64,000 nt of DNA from Pseudoflavonifractor sp. 524-17. Its GTDB lineage: Bacteria; Bacillota; Clostridia; Oscillospirales; Oscillospiraceae. The translations under genes were made by a program, and so were the position numbers. The notes under the pieces were generated by a model. It did no database searches. It saw only the letters and a program-made list of their open reading frames with translations, and was not told where the DNA came from. The stretch spans positions 44,202 through 108,201 of the forward strand of contig NZ_QWEK01000009.1 of assembly GCF_009935845.1 (NCBI RefSeq). The letters are read 5' to 3'. Shown in pieces: positions 50,309-59,000 of the stretch (the stretch's first letter is position 1; every line of letters begins with the position of its first letter).

Positions 50309-51925
50309 ATGAGAAAGCAACTGGCATCGGCGGCACTGGTCCTGACCCTGGCGCTGGGGCTGGCCGTCCCCGCCCAGGCGGCGCCCAAGAGCAGCTATAC
50401 CTCTGCCGGCGGGTTCACCGTCAACGTGACTCCCGCGCCCGCCGCCCTGGCGGACAGCTATCACAGAGGAGAAGGCGTCTTCGTAAAGGAGGAGAACAAG
50501 ACCTATACGTTCTACGACGTCAAGGGCAACACCCTGGGCACTGGATCCGGCTACACCCTGATGGGGCATTTTCACGACGGGCGGGCCCCGGTGAGGGCTT
50601 ACGACCCCAACACCGCCGAGGAGCGCTACGGCTACATTGACAAAACCGGCGCTGTGGTGATCTCCGCCCAGTTTGACAACGCCAACGTCTTCAATAGCGG
50701 CCGGGCCATCGTGAAGCAGGGCGATAAGCAGTTTTATATCGACACCGCCGGAAAGCGGGCGTTCTCCGAGGAGTTTATTGACTGCTATGACTTCAGCGAC
50801 GGGATTGCCGTGGTTACGGTACCGGCGCAGTATACCGGCAACGGAGGGGAGATGCGTGCCAGGCACGGCCGGTTGATCGACACCAGCGGCAGCGTTGTCT
50901 ATGACTTCCCCAGCGAATGGTTTGATTATGCCCCTGCAGGCATGAAAACCGGCACCTACCAGCGGGATACGGTTGCGCTTTGCGGGATACAGCAAAACCG
51001 GCTCCGGGAGGGCTGGCTTCCCATAAAGGACGAGAAGGAGCAGATCGTCCTGATGGACAAAACCGGCGCCCGGCGGGCCCTGCCTGAGTTGAACGGGGCG
51101 GGGCTGGTGGCCTATCTGGGCAGTGACCGCCTTCTGGTGCAGAAAAACGCCATGCAGGCCATTATAGGCATGGACGGCGCCATGCTCCTGCCCTATCTCT
51201 ATCCCTACATGGACTTGAGGTGTGAAGATAACTTTCTCTATGGTGTGACCAGACTCACAGATGGTATGTCGCATGGGATTATTGACGCCACCGGCAAGAT
51301 GGTGGTCCCTGTGGGCTGGGGGGACGATGACGGCAGTATTGGTGAACTGGTGGACGGCATGGCCATCGGCTGGGAGTGGGACTATACCGGCGCAGTCACA
51401 AAGAATACCTATATTTTCTGGACGTCGGACTGTCCCTACGGCCCCGGCGCGTCCGGACAGAAGCCCACCACCCCGCCCCAGCCGGAGCGGCCCAAAAATC
51501 TGGCCTACGCCTCCACTCAGACAGTGCAGGTGGACGGGAGACCGGTGGAGTTCCAGATGTACGCCTTGAAGGACGCCAACGGGAACGACACCAACTATGT
51601 GAAGCTGCGGGACGTGGCGGCGACGCTGAACGGCACCGGAGCGCAGTTTGAGGTAACCTGGGACGGAGCGGTGAACATCGTCACCGGGCGGTCCTACACC
51701 GCCGACGGGTCAGAGATGTCCACCCCCTTCTCGGGGAACCGGGCCTATACGGTGCCCGCCGCGGCCACCAAGGTGAACGGCGCGGCGGCCAATCTGGAGG
51801 CCATTGTCCTCACCGACGATGGGGGGAAGGGCTATACCTACTATAAGCTCCGTGACCTGGGAACCGCCCTGGGCTTCACCGTGGGGTGGAGCGGGGAGCA
51901 GGGTGTGTTTATTCAGACTAGGTAA
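50309..51925 (+). CDS. Secreted WG-repeat protein with C-terminal stalk domain
   Basis: A 538-residue exported protein. The signal peptide is MRKQLASAALVLTLALGLAVPAQAA. The middle has WG-type (KWG) repeats with YGYIDKTGAVVISAQFD-like units. The C-terminal part contains two copies of a copper-amine-oxidase stalk-like domain (VKLRDVAATLNG and YKLRDLGTALGF units). WG repeats usually form extracellular beta-propellers that bind partners or cell walls. The gene stands alone with its own promoter (50231-50259) and terminator (51934-51967). The ligand is unknown. A related domain is found in 1-417. Confidence 0.85.
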   Translation: MRKQLASAALVLTLALGLAVPAQAAPKSSYTSAGGFTVNVTPAPAALADSYHRGEGVFVKEENKTYTFYDVKGNTLGTGSGYTLMGHFHDGRAPVRAYDPNTAEERYGYIDKTGAVVISAQFDNANVFNSGRAIVKQGDKQFYIDTAGKRAFSEEFIDCYDFSDGIAVVTVPAQYTGNGGEMRARHGRLIDTSGSVVYDFPSEWFDYAPAGMKTGTYQRDTVALCGIQQNRLREGWLPIKDEKEQIVLMDKTGARRALPELNGAGLVAYLGSDRLLVQKNAMQAIIGMDGAMLLPYLYPYMDLRCEDNFLYGVTRLTDGMSHGIIDATGKMVVPVGWGDDDGSIGELVDGMAIGWEWDYTGAVTKNTYIFWTSDCPYGPGASGQKPTTPPQPERPKNLAYASTQTVQVDGRPVEFQMYALKDANGNDTNYVKLRDVAATLNGTGAQFEVTWDGAVNIVTGRSYTADGSEMSTPFSGNRAYTVPAAATKVNGAAANLEAIVLTDDGGKGYTYYKLRDLGTALGFTVGWSGEQGVFIQTR

Positions 51926-51933
51926 ACCGGCGG

Positions 51934-51967
51934 AAAAGCGGTGCAGCAGAATGCTGCACCGCTTTTT
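51934..51967 (+). terminator. Terminator of the WG-repeat gene
   Basis: AAAAGCGGTGCAGCA pairs with TGCTGCACCGCTTTTT, nine bases past the stop codon. Confidence 0.9.
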
Positions 51968-52123
51968 CGGGCGTTGTGGAGAAATTCGGCCCGGCGGGAG
52001 ATTTTCCCCAAAAATCATGGCAAATCCCGTGCTTTTTTCCAGGGAGTATGGTATACTATTAAAATCCGTCTGGGACTTGTCTGCCCTGGCGGGAAAAGCG
52101 CCCCTTTTGAAAGGATGCCTGAT

Positions 52124-53038
52124 ATGCGAAAAGAGTGGATATTTCCTGGGACGGCGGTGCTGCTGGGCGCCGCCGGGTTTGGCCTGCGCCGTTGGGAGCG
52201 GGCCACCGCCTTTGAGCCGGAGACCGGCCTGGTTACGCCGGGGATGCCCAGCACCATGGCGCTGCTGGCGCTGTGCGCGGCGGCGGCTGCCCTCTGCGCC
52301 CTGCTGGGGTACAGCCAGCGCAGGGGCTGGCAGGAGGATTATGACGAGGCCTTTCAGGTGGAGGACTGCTTCCCCTATCTGATGGGAATGATCCTGTCGG
52401 CCTTCCTGCTGCTGGCGGGGACCGTTTTGGAGATGATCGACATACTGCGCGTGTTGGTGGATTACCAGGCGGCCCGGGCGGCCGCGGGGCCCCTGGAGGG
52501 GGTGCCCAATCCCCTGCCGGGACTGTTTCTGCCGGCTTTGCGGGCGGGATTGGCCATGGCGGCGGCGTTCTGCATTGCAGCGGTGGGGCGCAGGCGCTAC
52601 CGGGGGGAGCAGGTGGGCAAATACAGCGGCCTGCTGCTGACGCCGGCCTATTTTTGCTGCGTATGGCTTATCTCCGCCTACCAGCCGCGGACTGCCGACC
52701 CGGTGGTGGAGGACTATATCTATGAGCTGCTGGCCATTATCTGCGCCCTGCTGGCCTGCTATTATCTGGCGGGCTTCTCCTTTGAGAGGCCCAAGGTCGG
52801 CCGGACTGTCTTCTGCTGCCTGCTGGCCATCTGCCTGTCCATGACCACCCTGGCGGACGGCCACAGCTGGGCCTATGTGGCCTTTTACGCGTTTGCCATC
52901 TGCTACAGCGCCCTTTCGGCGGCGTTTTTGCTCCGGGGGGCCAGCGCCAGCAGCTGGCCCAAGGTGTTCAGACGCGAAACCTGGCAGCGGAAGAAAGAAG
53001 AGCAAGAAAGAGAGGATAACCCCAATGAAGCATCCTGA
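52124..53038 (+). CDS. Multi-pass membrane protein of unknown function
   Basis: A 304-residue integral membrane protein with about six to eight hydrophobic helices and a charged C-terminal tail (SSWPKVFRRETWQRKKEEQE). No transporter or enzyme motif is visible. The ATG at 52124 follows AAAGGA. Its 3' end overlaps the metG start by 14 bases, so they are co-transcribed and perhaps translationally coupled. The gene may be specific to this family of bacteria. Confidence 0.78.
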   Translation: MRKEWIFPGTAVLLGAAGFGLRRWERATAFEPETGLVTPGMPSTMALLALCAAAAALCALLGYSQRRGWQEDYDEAFQVEDCFPYLMGMILSAFLLLAGTVLEMIDILRVLVDYQAARAAAGPLEGVPNPLPGLFLPALRAGLAMAAAFCIAAVGRRRYRGEQVGKYSGLLLTPAYFCCVWLISAYQPRTADPVVEDYIYELLAIICALLACYYLAGFSFERPKVGRTVFCCLLAICLSMTTLADGHSWAYVAFYAFAICYSALSAAFLLRGASASSWPKVFRRETWQRKKEEQEREDNPNEAS

Positions 53039-54995
53039 CACATTTTATATCACAACACCCATCTACTACCCGTCGGACAAGCTGCACATCGGCCATACCT
53101 ACTGCACCGTGGCCACCGACGCCATGGCCCGGTACAAGCGGCTGAAGGGGGATAAGGTCCTCTTCCTCACCGGCACGGACGAGCACGGCCAGAAGATTGA
53201 GGACAAGGCCAGGGAGGCCGGCATTACCCCCAAGGAATTTGTGGACAATATCGTCTCTGCCCCTGGGGGGATTCTGGATTTGTGGAAGCTGATGAACATC
53301 TCCAACGACCGCTTCATCCGCACCACCGACAGCTACCATGAGCAGTCCATCCAGCGGATTTTCAAGCGGCTGTATGAGCAGGGGGACATTTATAAGGGCA
53401 AATACGAGGGCAAGTACTGCAAGCCCTGCGAGTCCTTCTGGACCGAGACCCAGCTGGTGGACGGCAAGTGCCCCGACTGCGGCCGGGAGGTGGCGGACGC
53501 CCAGGAGGAGGCGTACTTCTTCAGGCTGTCCAAGTACGCCGATCGCATCCAGGACCTGCTGGAGAACACGGACTTTCTGGAGCCCCGCTCCCGGGTCCAC
53601 GAGATGGTGAACAACTTCATCAAGCCCGGCTTGGAGGACCTGTGCGTCTCCCGGACCAGCTTCACCTGGGGGGTGCCGGTGGACTTTGACCCCGGCCATG
53701 TGGTCTATGTGTGGATTGACGCGCTGTCCAACTATATCACCGCCCTGGGCTATGAGAACGGACAGTACCAGGATTTTGAGACCTTTTGGCCCGCCGACGT
53801 ACACTTTGTGGGCAAGGAGATTGTCCGCTTCCACGCCATCATCTGGCCCGCCATCCTCATGGCCCTGGACCTGCCTCTGCCCAAGAAGGTGTACGGCCAC
53901 GGCTGGCTGCTGTTGGACGGCGGCAAGATGAGCAAGTCCAAGGGCAATGTGGTAGACCCGGTGATTCTGGCCCAGCGGTACGGAGTGGACGCCCTGCGGT
54001 ATTTCCTGCTGCGGGAGTTCCCCTTCGGCTCCGACGGCAACTTCTCCAACGAGGCGCTGATCAGCCGGATCAATATGGACCTGGCCAACGACCTGGGCAA
54101 CCTGCTGTCCCGGACGGTGTCCATGGCGGGCAAGTACTTTGCAGGCGGCCGCCTCCCGGCGGAGCAGGCGGAGGGCCCGGAGGACGGGGAGATCACCGCC
54201 CTGGCCGCCTCCCTGCGGGACCGGTACGAGGGGGAGATGGAGAAATACGCCTTCCAGAACGCCCTTATGGAGGCCTTTAAGGTGATTGCTCGGGCCAACA
54301 AGTATATTGACGAGACCGCCCCCTGGGTGCTGGCCAAGGACGAGGCCAACCGCCCCCGGCTGGCCCGGGTGATGTACAACCTGCTGGAGTGCCTGCGCCT
54401 GTCCGCGGTGCTGCTCACCCCCTTTATGCCCCAGTCCTGCGGGAAGATCTTTGACCAGATCGGCGCCGGGCCGGAGCTGCGCACTTGGGAGAGCGCCGGA
54501 CAGTTCGGCGGCCTGCCCAAAGACGTGACGGTGGAGCGGGGGGAGAACCTGTTCCCCCGCATCGATGTGCAGAAGGAGCTGGCCGAGCTGGAGGCCGCCG
54601 CCGAGGCGGCGAAAAAAGCCGCCCTGCCCCCTCTGGAGCTGGAGCCCCAGCTGGAGGAGACGGTGGACTTTGACACCTTCGTGAAGAGCGACCTGCGGGT
54701 GGTGAAGGTCAAGGACTGCCAGAAGGTGAAAAAGAGCAATAAACTCCTGTGCTTCACCCTGGACGACGGCACCGGCATTGACCGGCAGATCCTCTCCGGC
54801 ATCGCCATGTACTACGAGCCGGAGGCCCTGGTGGGCAAGACCCTGGCCGCGATTGTCAACCTGCCCCCCAGAAAGATGATGGGCCTGGAGTCCAACGGAA
54901 TGCTCCTGTCCGCCGTCCACACCGAGCGGGGGGAGGAGCGGCTGAACCTGATCATGCTCAGCGACGCAATCCCCGCTGGGGCGAAGCTGTGCTGA
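53025..54995 (+). CDS. metG: Methionyl-tRNA synthetase
   Basis: A 656-residue class I synthetase charging tRNA-Met. The catalytic domain has the HIGH-type signature KLHIGHTYC, a zinc-knuckle CKPCESFW...CPDCG, the KMSKSKGN loop and WIDALSNY. The C-terminal tRNA-binding (OB-fold) domain FVKSDLRVVKVKD...NLPPRKMMG is appended. The start ATG 53025 overlaps the preceding gene. The elongator tRNA-Met gene is present at 61696-61772. Confidence 0.97.
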   Translation: MKHPDTFYITTPIYYPSDKLHIGHTYCTVATDAMARYKRLKGDKVLFLTGTDEHGQKIEDKAREAGITPKEFVDNIVSAPGGILDLWKLMNISNDRFIRTTDSYHEQSIQRIFKRLYEQGDIYKGKYEGKYCKPCESFWTETQLVDGKCPDCGREVADAQEEAYFFRLSKYADRIQDLLENTDFLEPRSRVHEMVNNFIKPGLEDLCVSRTSFTWGVPVDFDPGHVVYVWIDALSNYITALGYENGQYQDFETFWPADVHFVGKEIVRFHAIIWPAILMALDLPLPKKVYGHGWLLLDGGKMSKSKGNVVDPVILAQRYGVDALRYFLLREFPFGSDGNFSNEALISRINMDLANDLGNLLSRTVSMAGKYFAGGRLPAEQAEGPEDGEITALAASLRDRYEGEMEKYAFQNALMEAFKVIARANKYIDETAPWVLAKDEANRPRLARVMYNLLECLRLSAVLLTPFMPQSCGKIFDQIGAGPELRTWESAGQFGGLPKDVTVERGENLFPRIDVQKELAELEAAAEAAKKAALPPLELEPQLEETVDFDTFVKSDLRVVKVKDCQKVKKSNKLLCFTLDDGTGIDRQILSGIAMYYEPEALVGKTLAAIVNLPPRKMMGLESNGMLLSAVHTERGEERLNLIMLSDAIPAGAKLC

Positions 54996-55016
54996 CGCTC
55001 CCTTTATCAGACAGAG

Positions 55017-55053
55017 ACGGAGGACCGCGAAAGAGCGGTTCTCCGTTCTTTTT
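55017..55053 (+). terminator. Terminator after metG
   Basis: ACGGAGGACCGC (55017-55028) pairs with GCGGTTCTCCGT (55035-55046) and is followed by TCTTTTT. Confidence 0.9.
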
Positions 55054-55062
55054 GAGGTTTTT

Positions 55063-55230
55063 GGGGCTCCAAGGGGCCCTGGGCAGGCGGGCCGCCCCAC
55101 GGGGGCGGGGAATTTGCCCTCGCCGGGCGGGCCGCCTGCGCGGCGGGCGCCAGGGCCCTTTCCCGAAAGGGCCCTGGACCTAAAGGGCCAGAGGGGGGAT
55201 CATCCCCCCTCTGGACTCCCCCAAAGCCGT
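55063..55230 (+). repeat. GC-rich dispersed repeat, copy A
   Basis: It carries a GGCGCCAGGGCCC stretch and, further right, a G6/C6 hairpin (CCAGAGGGGGG...CCCCCCTCTGG) followed by ACTCCCCC. Copies B (55553-55650, inverted) and C (60945-61080) share the same plan. No coding sense is visible. Confidence 0.7.
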
Positions 55231-55309
55231 GGACAGGCGGCCTCTGAATTCATCGGACACGAAACAAAATAGCTGTGCCCGCCCCGACAAGAAAATAGAC
55301 AAAACATGT

Positions 55310-55479
55310 AAGCCCGCGTCGTATACAACGCAAAACTTGACAGTCTAAGCAATTCAAATACGCTGTCCGACGGCCGCCCTGCTGGTTGTGTTGCAACTAA
55401 CTCCGTGGCGGCCGTCAGATCCGGTTGTTGAATCGCTGGAGCGTTCAAGTTTTACCGTGTAGTCGACGCGGGCTTTTTT
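55310..55479 (+). repeat. Rod-like fold-back segment ending in a T-run
   Basis: AAGCCCGCGTCG (55310-55321) pairs with CGACGCGGGCTT (55464-55475). Nested pairings are AAAACTTGA (55332-55340) with TCAAGTTTT (55445-55453) and GACGGCCGCC (55369-55378) with GGCGGCCGTC (55407-55416). The outer stem is followed by six T. It can be a structured RNA or a terminator-like relic, flanked by inverted GC-rich repeats A and B. I see no good promoter directly before it. Confidence 0.5.
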
Positions 55480-55552
55480 GTATCGACTGACGCGGGAATG
55501 TGTCGGGCGCGGGCGCAACTGTTTTGCGCTTGCCTCTCGCCTGGACATAGAG

Positions 55553-55650
55553 GCCGCCCGCCCGGGGGATTCCCAAGGGGGGAAGCCCCCCTTGGGCCCT
55601 GGCGCCGCCCGCGCAGGGCCCTCCGGGGGGTGCGGCCCTTTTCCGCAAAA
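55553..55650 (-). repeat. GC-rich dispersed repeat, copy B (inverted)
   Basis: Read on the minus strand it has CGGCGCCAGGGCCC, then AAGGGGGG...CCCCCCTTGGG and AATCCCCC, the same order as copies A and C. It lies 5' of the promoter at 55657, in opposite orientation to copy A, enclosing the fold-back 55310-55479. Confidence 0.65.
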
Positions 55651-55656
55651 AGACAC

Positions 55657-55707
55657 TTGCAAAGACGGCGGACCAGGAGTATAATTAGCTCAAAGTTGTA
55701 CGTACAA
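55657..55707 (+). promoter_or_regulatory. Promoter and GntR-type operator of the oxidase operon
   Basis: TTGCAA (55657-55662) and TATAAT (55680-55685), 17 bp apart, form the promoter. The perfect palindrome TTGTACGTACAA (55696-55707) lies over the transcription start and fits the half-site style of GntR-family repressors. The GntR gene at 59001 is the likely binder. Confidence 0.75.
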
Positions 55708-55729
55708 ATTTTGAAGGAGGCGGCACATC

Positions 55730-56053
55730 ATGTATCTTTCTGGACGGGAGCACCCCATTGTGGACTACCCGGAGCGAAAGCAGGTGCGTTTTACGTTTGA
55801 CGGTACACAGCTGATGGGGCTGGAGGGCCAGCCCATCGCGGCGGCGCTGGTGGACAACGGCATCCGCGCTTTTCGCCATACCCATAAGACCGGCCAGCCC
55901 CGGGGGCTGTTCTGCGGCATCGGCCAGTGCAGCGACTGCGTGGTGGTGGTGAACGGGACGCCCAATGTCCGCTCCTGCGTCACGCCGCTGGAGGAGGGCA
56001 TGGTCATTGAGACACAGCACGGCCTGGGAAAGGTGGGAGTACGGTGCGAGTAA
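55730..56053 (+). CDS. (2Fe-2S) ferredoxin-like subunit of an opine/D-amino-acid oxidase-type complex
   Basis: A 107-residue small subunit with a plant-ferredoxin-type cluster site CGIGQCSDC plus a later CV (C-x4-C-x2-C spacing and C-terminal Cys). It matches the N-terminal subunit of HcnA and octopine/nopaline oxidase. It passes electrons between the FAD subunits. GGAGG precedes ATG. It opens a five-gene operon, and its TAA overlaps the next gene's GTG start. Confidence 0.85.
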   Translation: MYLSGREHPIVDYPERKQVRFTFDGTQLMGLEGQPIAAALVDNGIRAFRHTHKTGQPRGLFCGIGQCSDCVVVVNGTPNVRSCVTPLEEGMVIETQHGLGKVGVRCE

Positions 56054-57138
56054 CCGATCTATTGGTGGTAGGGGCCGGCCCCGCGGGACTGGGCGCGGCT
56101 ATTGAGGCCGCCCGCCTGGGGGCCAAGGTGCTGCTGGTGGATGAGAATTTGAAAGCCGGCGGCCAGCTCTACAAACAGATCCACAAGTTTTTCGGCTCCG
56201 GCGCACACTACGCCGGGACCCGGGGGTTCCAGATTGCGGACATCCTGCTGGGTCAGGCGGAGGAGCTGGGGGTGGAGACCTGGCTGGACACCCGGGCCCT
56301 GGGCCTGCTGGACGACGGGACAGTGGCGGTGCTCCGCAAAGGGAAGGTGGAGCCGGTGAAGGCGGGGAAAATCATCCTGGCCACCGGGGCCAAGGAGAAT
56401 GCCCTGGCCTTCCCGGGGTGGACTTTGCCCGGCGTGATGACAGCCGGGGCCGCCCAGACCTTCAGCAATGTCCACGGCACTTTGGCGGGGAAAAGGATTC
56501 TCATGGTGGGTTCCGGCAACGTGGGCCTGATTGTCTCCTACCAGCTGATGCAGGCGGGGGCGGAGATCTGTGCCCTGGTGGAGGCGGCCCCCCAGATCAC
56601 CGGCTACCTGGTCCACGCGGGAAAAATTCAGCGTGCCGGCGTGCCGGTATACACCGGCCACACCGTGGTGGAGGCCAGGGGAACGGGGGAGGTGGAGGAG
56701 GCGGTCATCGCCCAGGTGGACGAACGCTTCCAGCCCATCCCCGGCACGGAGCGGGCCTTGGCGGTGGACACCATTCTGCTGGCGGTGGGCCTCAATCCCA
56801 GGACGGAACTGGCGGCCATGTTCCGCTGCCAGACCACCTATGAGGGGGCGCTGGGGGGCATTCTGCCCGTCCACGACGGCTGGATGCGCAGCACCAACCC
56901 GGACATCTATGTCTGCGGCGACCTGGCCGGGGTGGAAGAGGCCAATACCGCCCTGGAGGAGGGGCGTCTGGCGGGTGTTCACGCCGCCTGCGCCCTGGGG
57001 TACCACGGGGAGCAGGCACAGGAGAAGATGAACGCCCTGCGGGAGAGTTTGAGATCCCTCCGGGGCGGGGCCCATGCCCTGCGCCGCCTGTCCGGCAAGG
57101 AGCGGGTTATTGAGAAGGGAGAGAGCGCGTATGTCTGA
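56044..57138 (+). CDS. FAD/NAD(P)-binding oxidoreductase subunit (HcnB/OoxA-like)
   Basis: A 364-residue flavoprotein with the N-terminal FAD motif LLVVGAGPAGLGAAIEAARLG, a second nucleotide motif RILMVGSGNVGLI and the C-terminal GDLAGVEEANTALEEGR dehydrogenase signature. The family corresponds to the large alpha subunit of hydrogen-cyanide synthase and opine oxidases. The start is GTG 56044 inside the preceding gene, with GGTGGGAG upstream. Paired with the FAD-dependent 57840 gene product, it likely forms the electron-transfer half of a heteromeric amino-acid dehydrogenase. Confidence 0.85.
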   Translation: MRVTDLLVVGAGPAGLGAAIEAARLGAKVLLVDENLKAGGQLYKQIHKFFGSGAHYAGTRGFQIADILLGQAEELGVETWLDTRALGLLDDGTVAVLRKGKVEPVKAGKIILATGAKENALAFPGWTLPGVMTAGAAQTFSNVHGTLAGKRILMVGSGNVGLIVSYQLMQAGAEICALVEAAPQITGYLVHAGKIQRAGVPVYTGHTVVEARGTGEVEEAVIAQVDERFQPIPGTERALAVDTILLAVGLNPRTELAAMFRCQTTYEGALGGILPVHDGWMRSTNPDIYVCGDLAGVEEANTALEEGRLAGVHAACALGYHGEQAQEKMNALRESLRSLRGGAHALRRLSGKERVIEKGESAYV

Positions 57139-57571
57139 GCAGAAGAGACGGGGAGCGGCCCTCTTGGAGTGCTGCCAGGAGATCCCCTGCAACCCGTGTG
57201 CCACTGTGTGCAAAACCGGGGCCATTACCAAGGCCAGCCTGAACGCCAGACCGGAGTTCCACCCGGACAAGTGCGTAGGGTGCAAGCTGTGCGTGGCGGC
57301 CTGTCCAGGGCAGGCCATCTTTTTGGAGACGCCAGACTATGAGCCGGGAAAGTGGGCCCTCACCTTCCCCTATGAGTACCGCCCCCTGCCGGAGGAGGGC
57401 CAGACCGTCACCGCAGTGGACCGGCTGGGCCAGCCGGTGTGCCAGGCGGTGGTGGCCGCGGTGGAGGACCGGCCGGTCTATAATAAAACCGTGCTGGTGA
57501 CGTTGGTTTTCCCGGCGGAGCACCGGGAGCAGGTCCGCTTTATGAAGCGGCTGGAACAGGAGGGGCGCTGA
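57131..57571 (+). CDS. 4Fe-4S ferredoxin subunit
   Basis: A 146-residue protein with two ferredoxin-like cysteine clusters: CCQEIPCNPCATVC and CVGCKLCVAACP. It starts at ATG 57131 overlapping the end of the flavoprotein gene. In Clostridia hcn/opine-like operons such a ferredoxin-type subunit is commonly interposed and would take electrons from the flavins. The C-terminal part is not catalytic-looking. Confidence 0.85.
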   Translation: MSEQKRRGAALLECCQEIPCNPCATVCKTGAITKASLNARPEFHPDKCVGCKLCVAACPGQAIFLETPDYEPGKWALTFPYEYRPLPEEGQTVTAVDRLGQPVCQAVVAAVEDRPVYNKTVLVTLVFPAEHREQVRFMKRLEQEGR

Positions 57572-57850
57572 ATGGACGGCACAGAGATCTATATCTGCCG
57601 GTGTGAGGAGGTCACCCGGGCCGATGTGCTCCAGGCCATCGCGCAGGGGTGCCATACCGTAGCCAGCATCAAGCGGGCCACCCGGGCGGGGATGGGGGCC
57701 TGTCAGGGCCGTATGTGCGGCCGGCTGATTCAACAGATTTTAATGAGTCAGGGGATCCAGAGCCCCGAGACCATAGAGGGGGACAAACCCCGGTTCCCCA
57801 TTGTGCCCTGTGAGACCGGGGCCCTGGGAGGTGGCGGAGATGGGGAATAA
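57572..57850 (+). CDS. BFD-like (2Fe-2S) subunit
   Basis: A 92-residue protein with the bacterioferredoxin-associated-ferredoxin pattern: CRCEEVTRADV, an intervening helix and GACQGRMCGRL, giving CxC and C-x4-C ligands. In opine and hydroxyproline oxidase systems an equivalent domain is fused to or encoded beside the large subunit. It starts directly after the ferredoxin gene stop and overlaps the next start. It likely bridges electron transfer between FAD subunits. Confidence 0.85.
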   Translation: MDGTEIYICRCEEVTRADVLQAIAQGCHTVASIKRATRAGMGACQGRMCGRLIQQILMSQGIQSPETIEGDKPRFPIVPCETGALGGGGDGE

Positions 57851-59000
57851 CTACGGCGCCATTGTGGTGGGCGGCGGCTATTTCGGCTGTGCCTGCGCCT
57901 ATTTTCTGGCCAAGGCGGGGGTGCCCGCCCTGCTGTTGGACCGGGGGGAGATCGGCCGGGGGGCCTCGGGGGCCAATTTCGGCAATGTGCAGGTGCAGGA
58001 TGCCTCCATGGGCCTGAGCTATGAGCTGACTTTGGCCGGCTTTGCGCGGATGAAGACCATGGAGGCGGAGCTGGACAGCGACATCGGCTACAATGACTAC
58101 CCCTCCCTTCTGGCGGCGGAGCGGCCGGGGCATCTGGACGGGCTGCGCCGGCTCTACGAGGAGAAGAAGGCGGCGGGGCTGGACATCCGCTGGCTGGATG
58201 AGAACCAGGTCCTGGAGGTGGAGCCCAACATGGCCCCCGGAGCGGTGATCGCGGCCACCTATTTTGTCCAGGGCCGGGTGTACCCCTTCCACTACCTGTA
58301 CGCCCTGGTGCGCCAGGGCCGCAGGCACGGCCTGGAGGTGCGGGAGAAGGCCGGGCCGGTGTGCCTGCTGGTGGAGGGCGGCCGGTGTACCGGCGTGCAG
58401 CTGGAGAATGGATCCACCTTGCGGGCGGAGCACGTGATTGTCACTGCCGGCAGCGGTACCGCGGAGCTGTGCGCCGGGGCGGGACTGAACGTGCCGGTCC
58501 ACTCGGTAAAGGCGGAGGCCTTTGTCACCGAGGCCATCCAGCCCTTCCTGCGCAGCTACTACTCCTCCGCGGCCTTCTTCGACGAGGCCCACAGCCAGAC
58601 CCAGGCGTCCACTACCCTGTGCGTGGGGCAGAGCCACTACGGTAATATTCTGCTGGCGGAGACCACCAAGCCCCATCAGAGCGTGGACGCCGGTAAGCAG
58701 GACTGTACCTCTCTGGAGCACTGCCGCAACCTGCGCCGGCAGCTTCTGCGCACCTACCCCGCGTTAGAAAAGGTGCAGATTCTCCGCGGGTGGGTGACGG
58801 CCTCTCCCTCCACGGAGAACAACGAGCCCATTCTGGGTAAAAGCCCCATCCCCGGCCTGATTCTGGCCGCCGGGTTTAAGAGCGCGGTGGTGATGTCCGC
58901 AGTGGCGGGGGAGATTGTCCGGGACCTGGTGACCCGGGATACCTGCGCCTGGGACATCCGCCCCTTCATGGCGCCGGTTACGTTCCTGGAGCAGTCCTGA
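57840..59000 (+). CDS. DadA-like FAD-dependent oxidoreductase, catalytic subunit
   Basis: A 386-residue FAD-dependent D-amino-acid-dehydrogenase-type protein. It has the N-terminal AIVVGGGYFGCACAYFLAKAG dinucleotide motif, the substrate-side helix and a C-terminal SGNH-free tail with GLILAAGFKSAVVMSAVAGEIV. It matches the DAO/OoxB/HcnC family. As the catalytic beta subunit it probably oxidises an imino or N-substituted amino acid (opine, D-proline, D-hydroxyproline). ATG 57840 with GGAGG upstream overlaps the previous gene. The regulator gene follows at once. Confidence 0.88.
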   Translation: MGNNYGAIVVGGGYFGCACAYFLAKAGVPALLLDRGEIGRGASGANFGNVQVQDASMGLSYELTLAGFARMKTMEAELDSDIGYNDYPSLLAAERPGHLDGLRRLYEEKKAAGLDIRWLDENQVLEVEPNMAPGAVIAATYFVQGRVYPFHYLYALVRQGRRHGLEVREKAGPVCLLVEGGRCTGVQLENGSTLRAEHVIVTAGSGTAELCAGAGLNVPVHSVKAEAFVTEAIQPFLRSYYSSAAFFDEAHSQTQASTTLCVGQSHYGNILLAETTKPHQSVDAGKQDCTSLEHCRNLRRQLLRTYPALEKVQILRGWVTASPSTENNEPILGKSPIPGLILAAGFKSAVVMSAVAGEIVRDLVTRDTCAWDIRPFMAPVTFLEQS

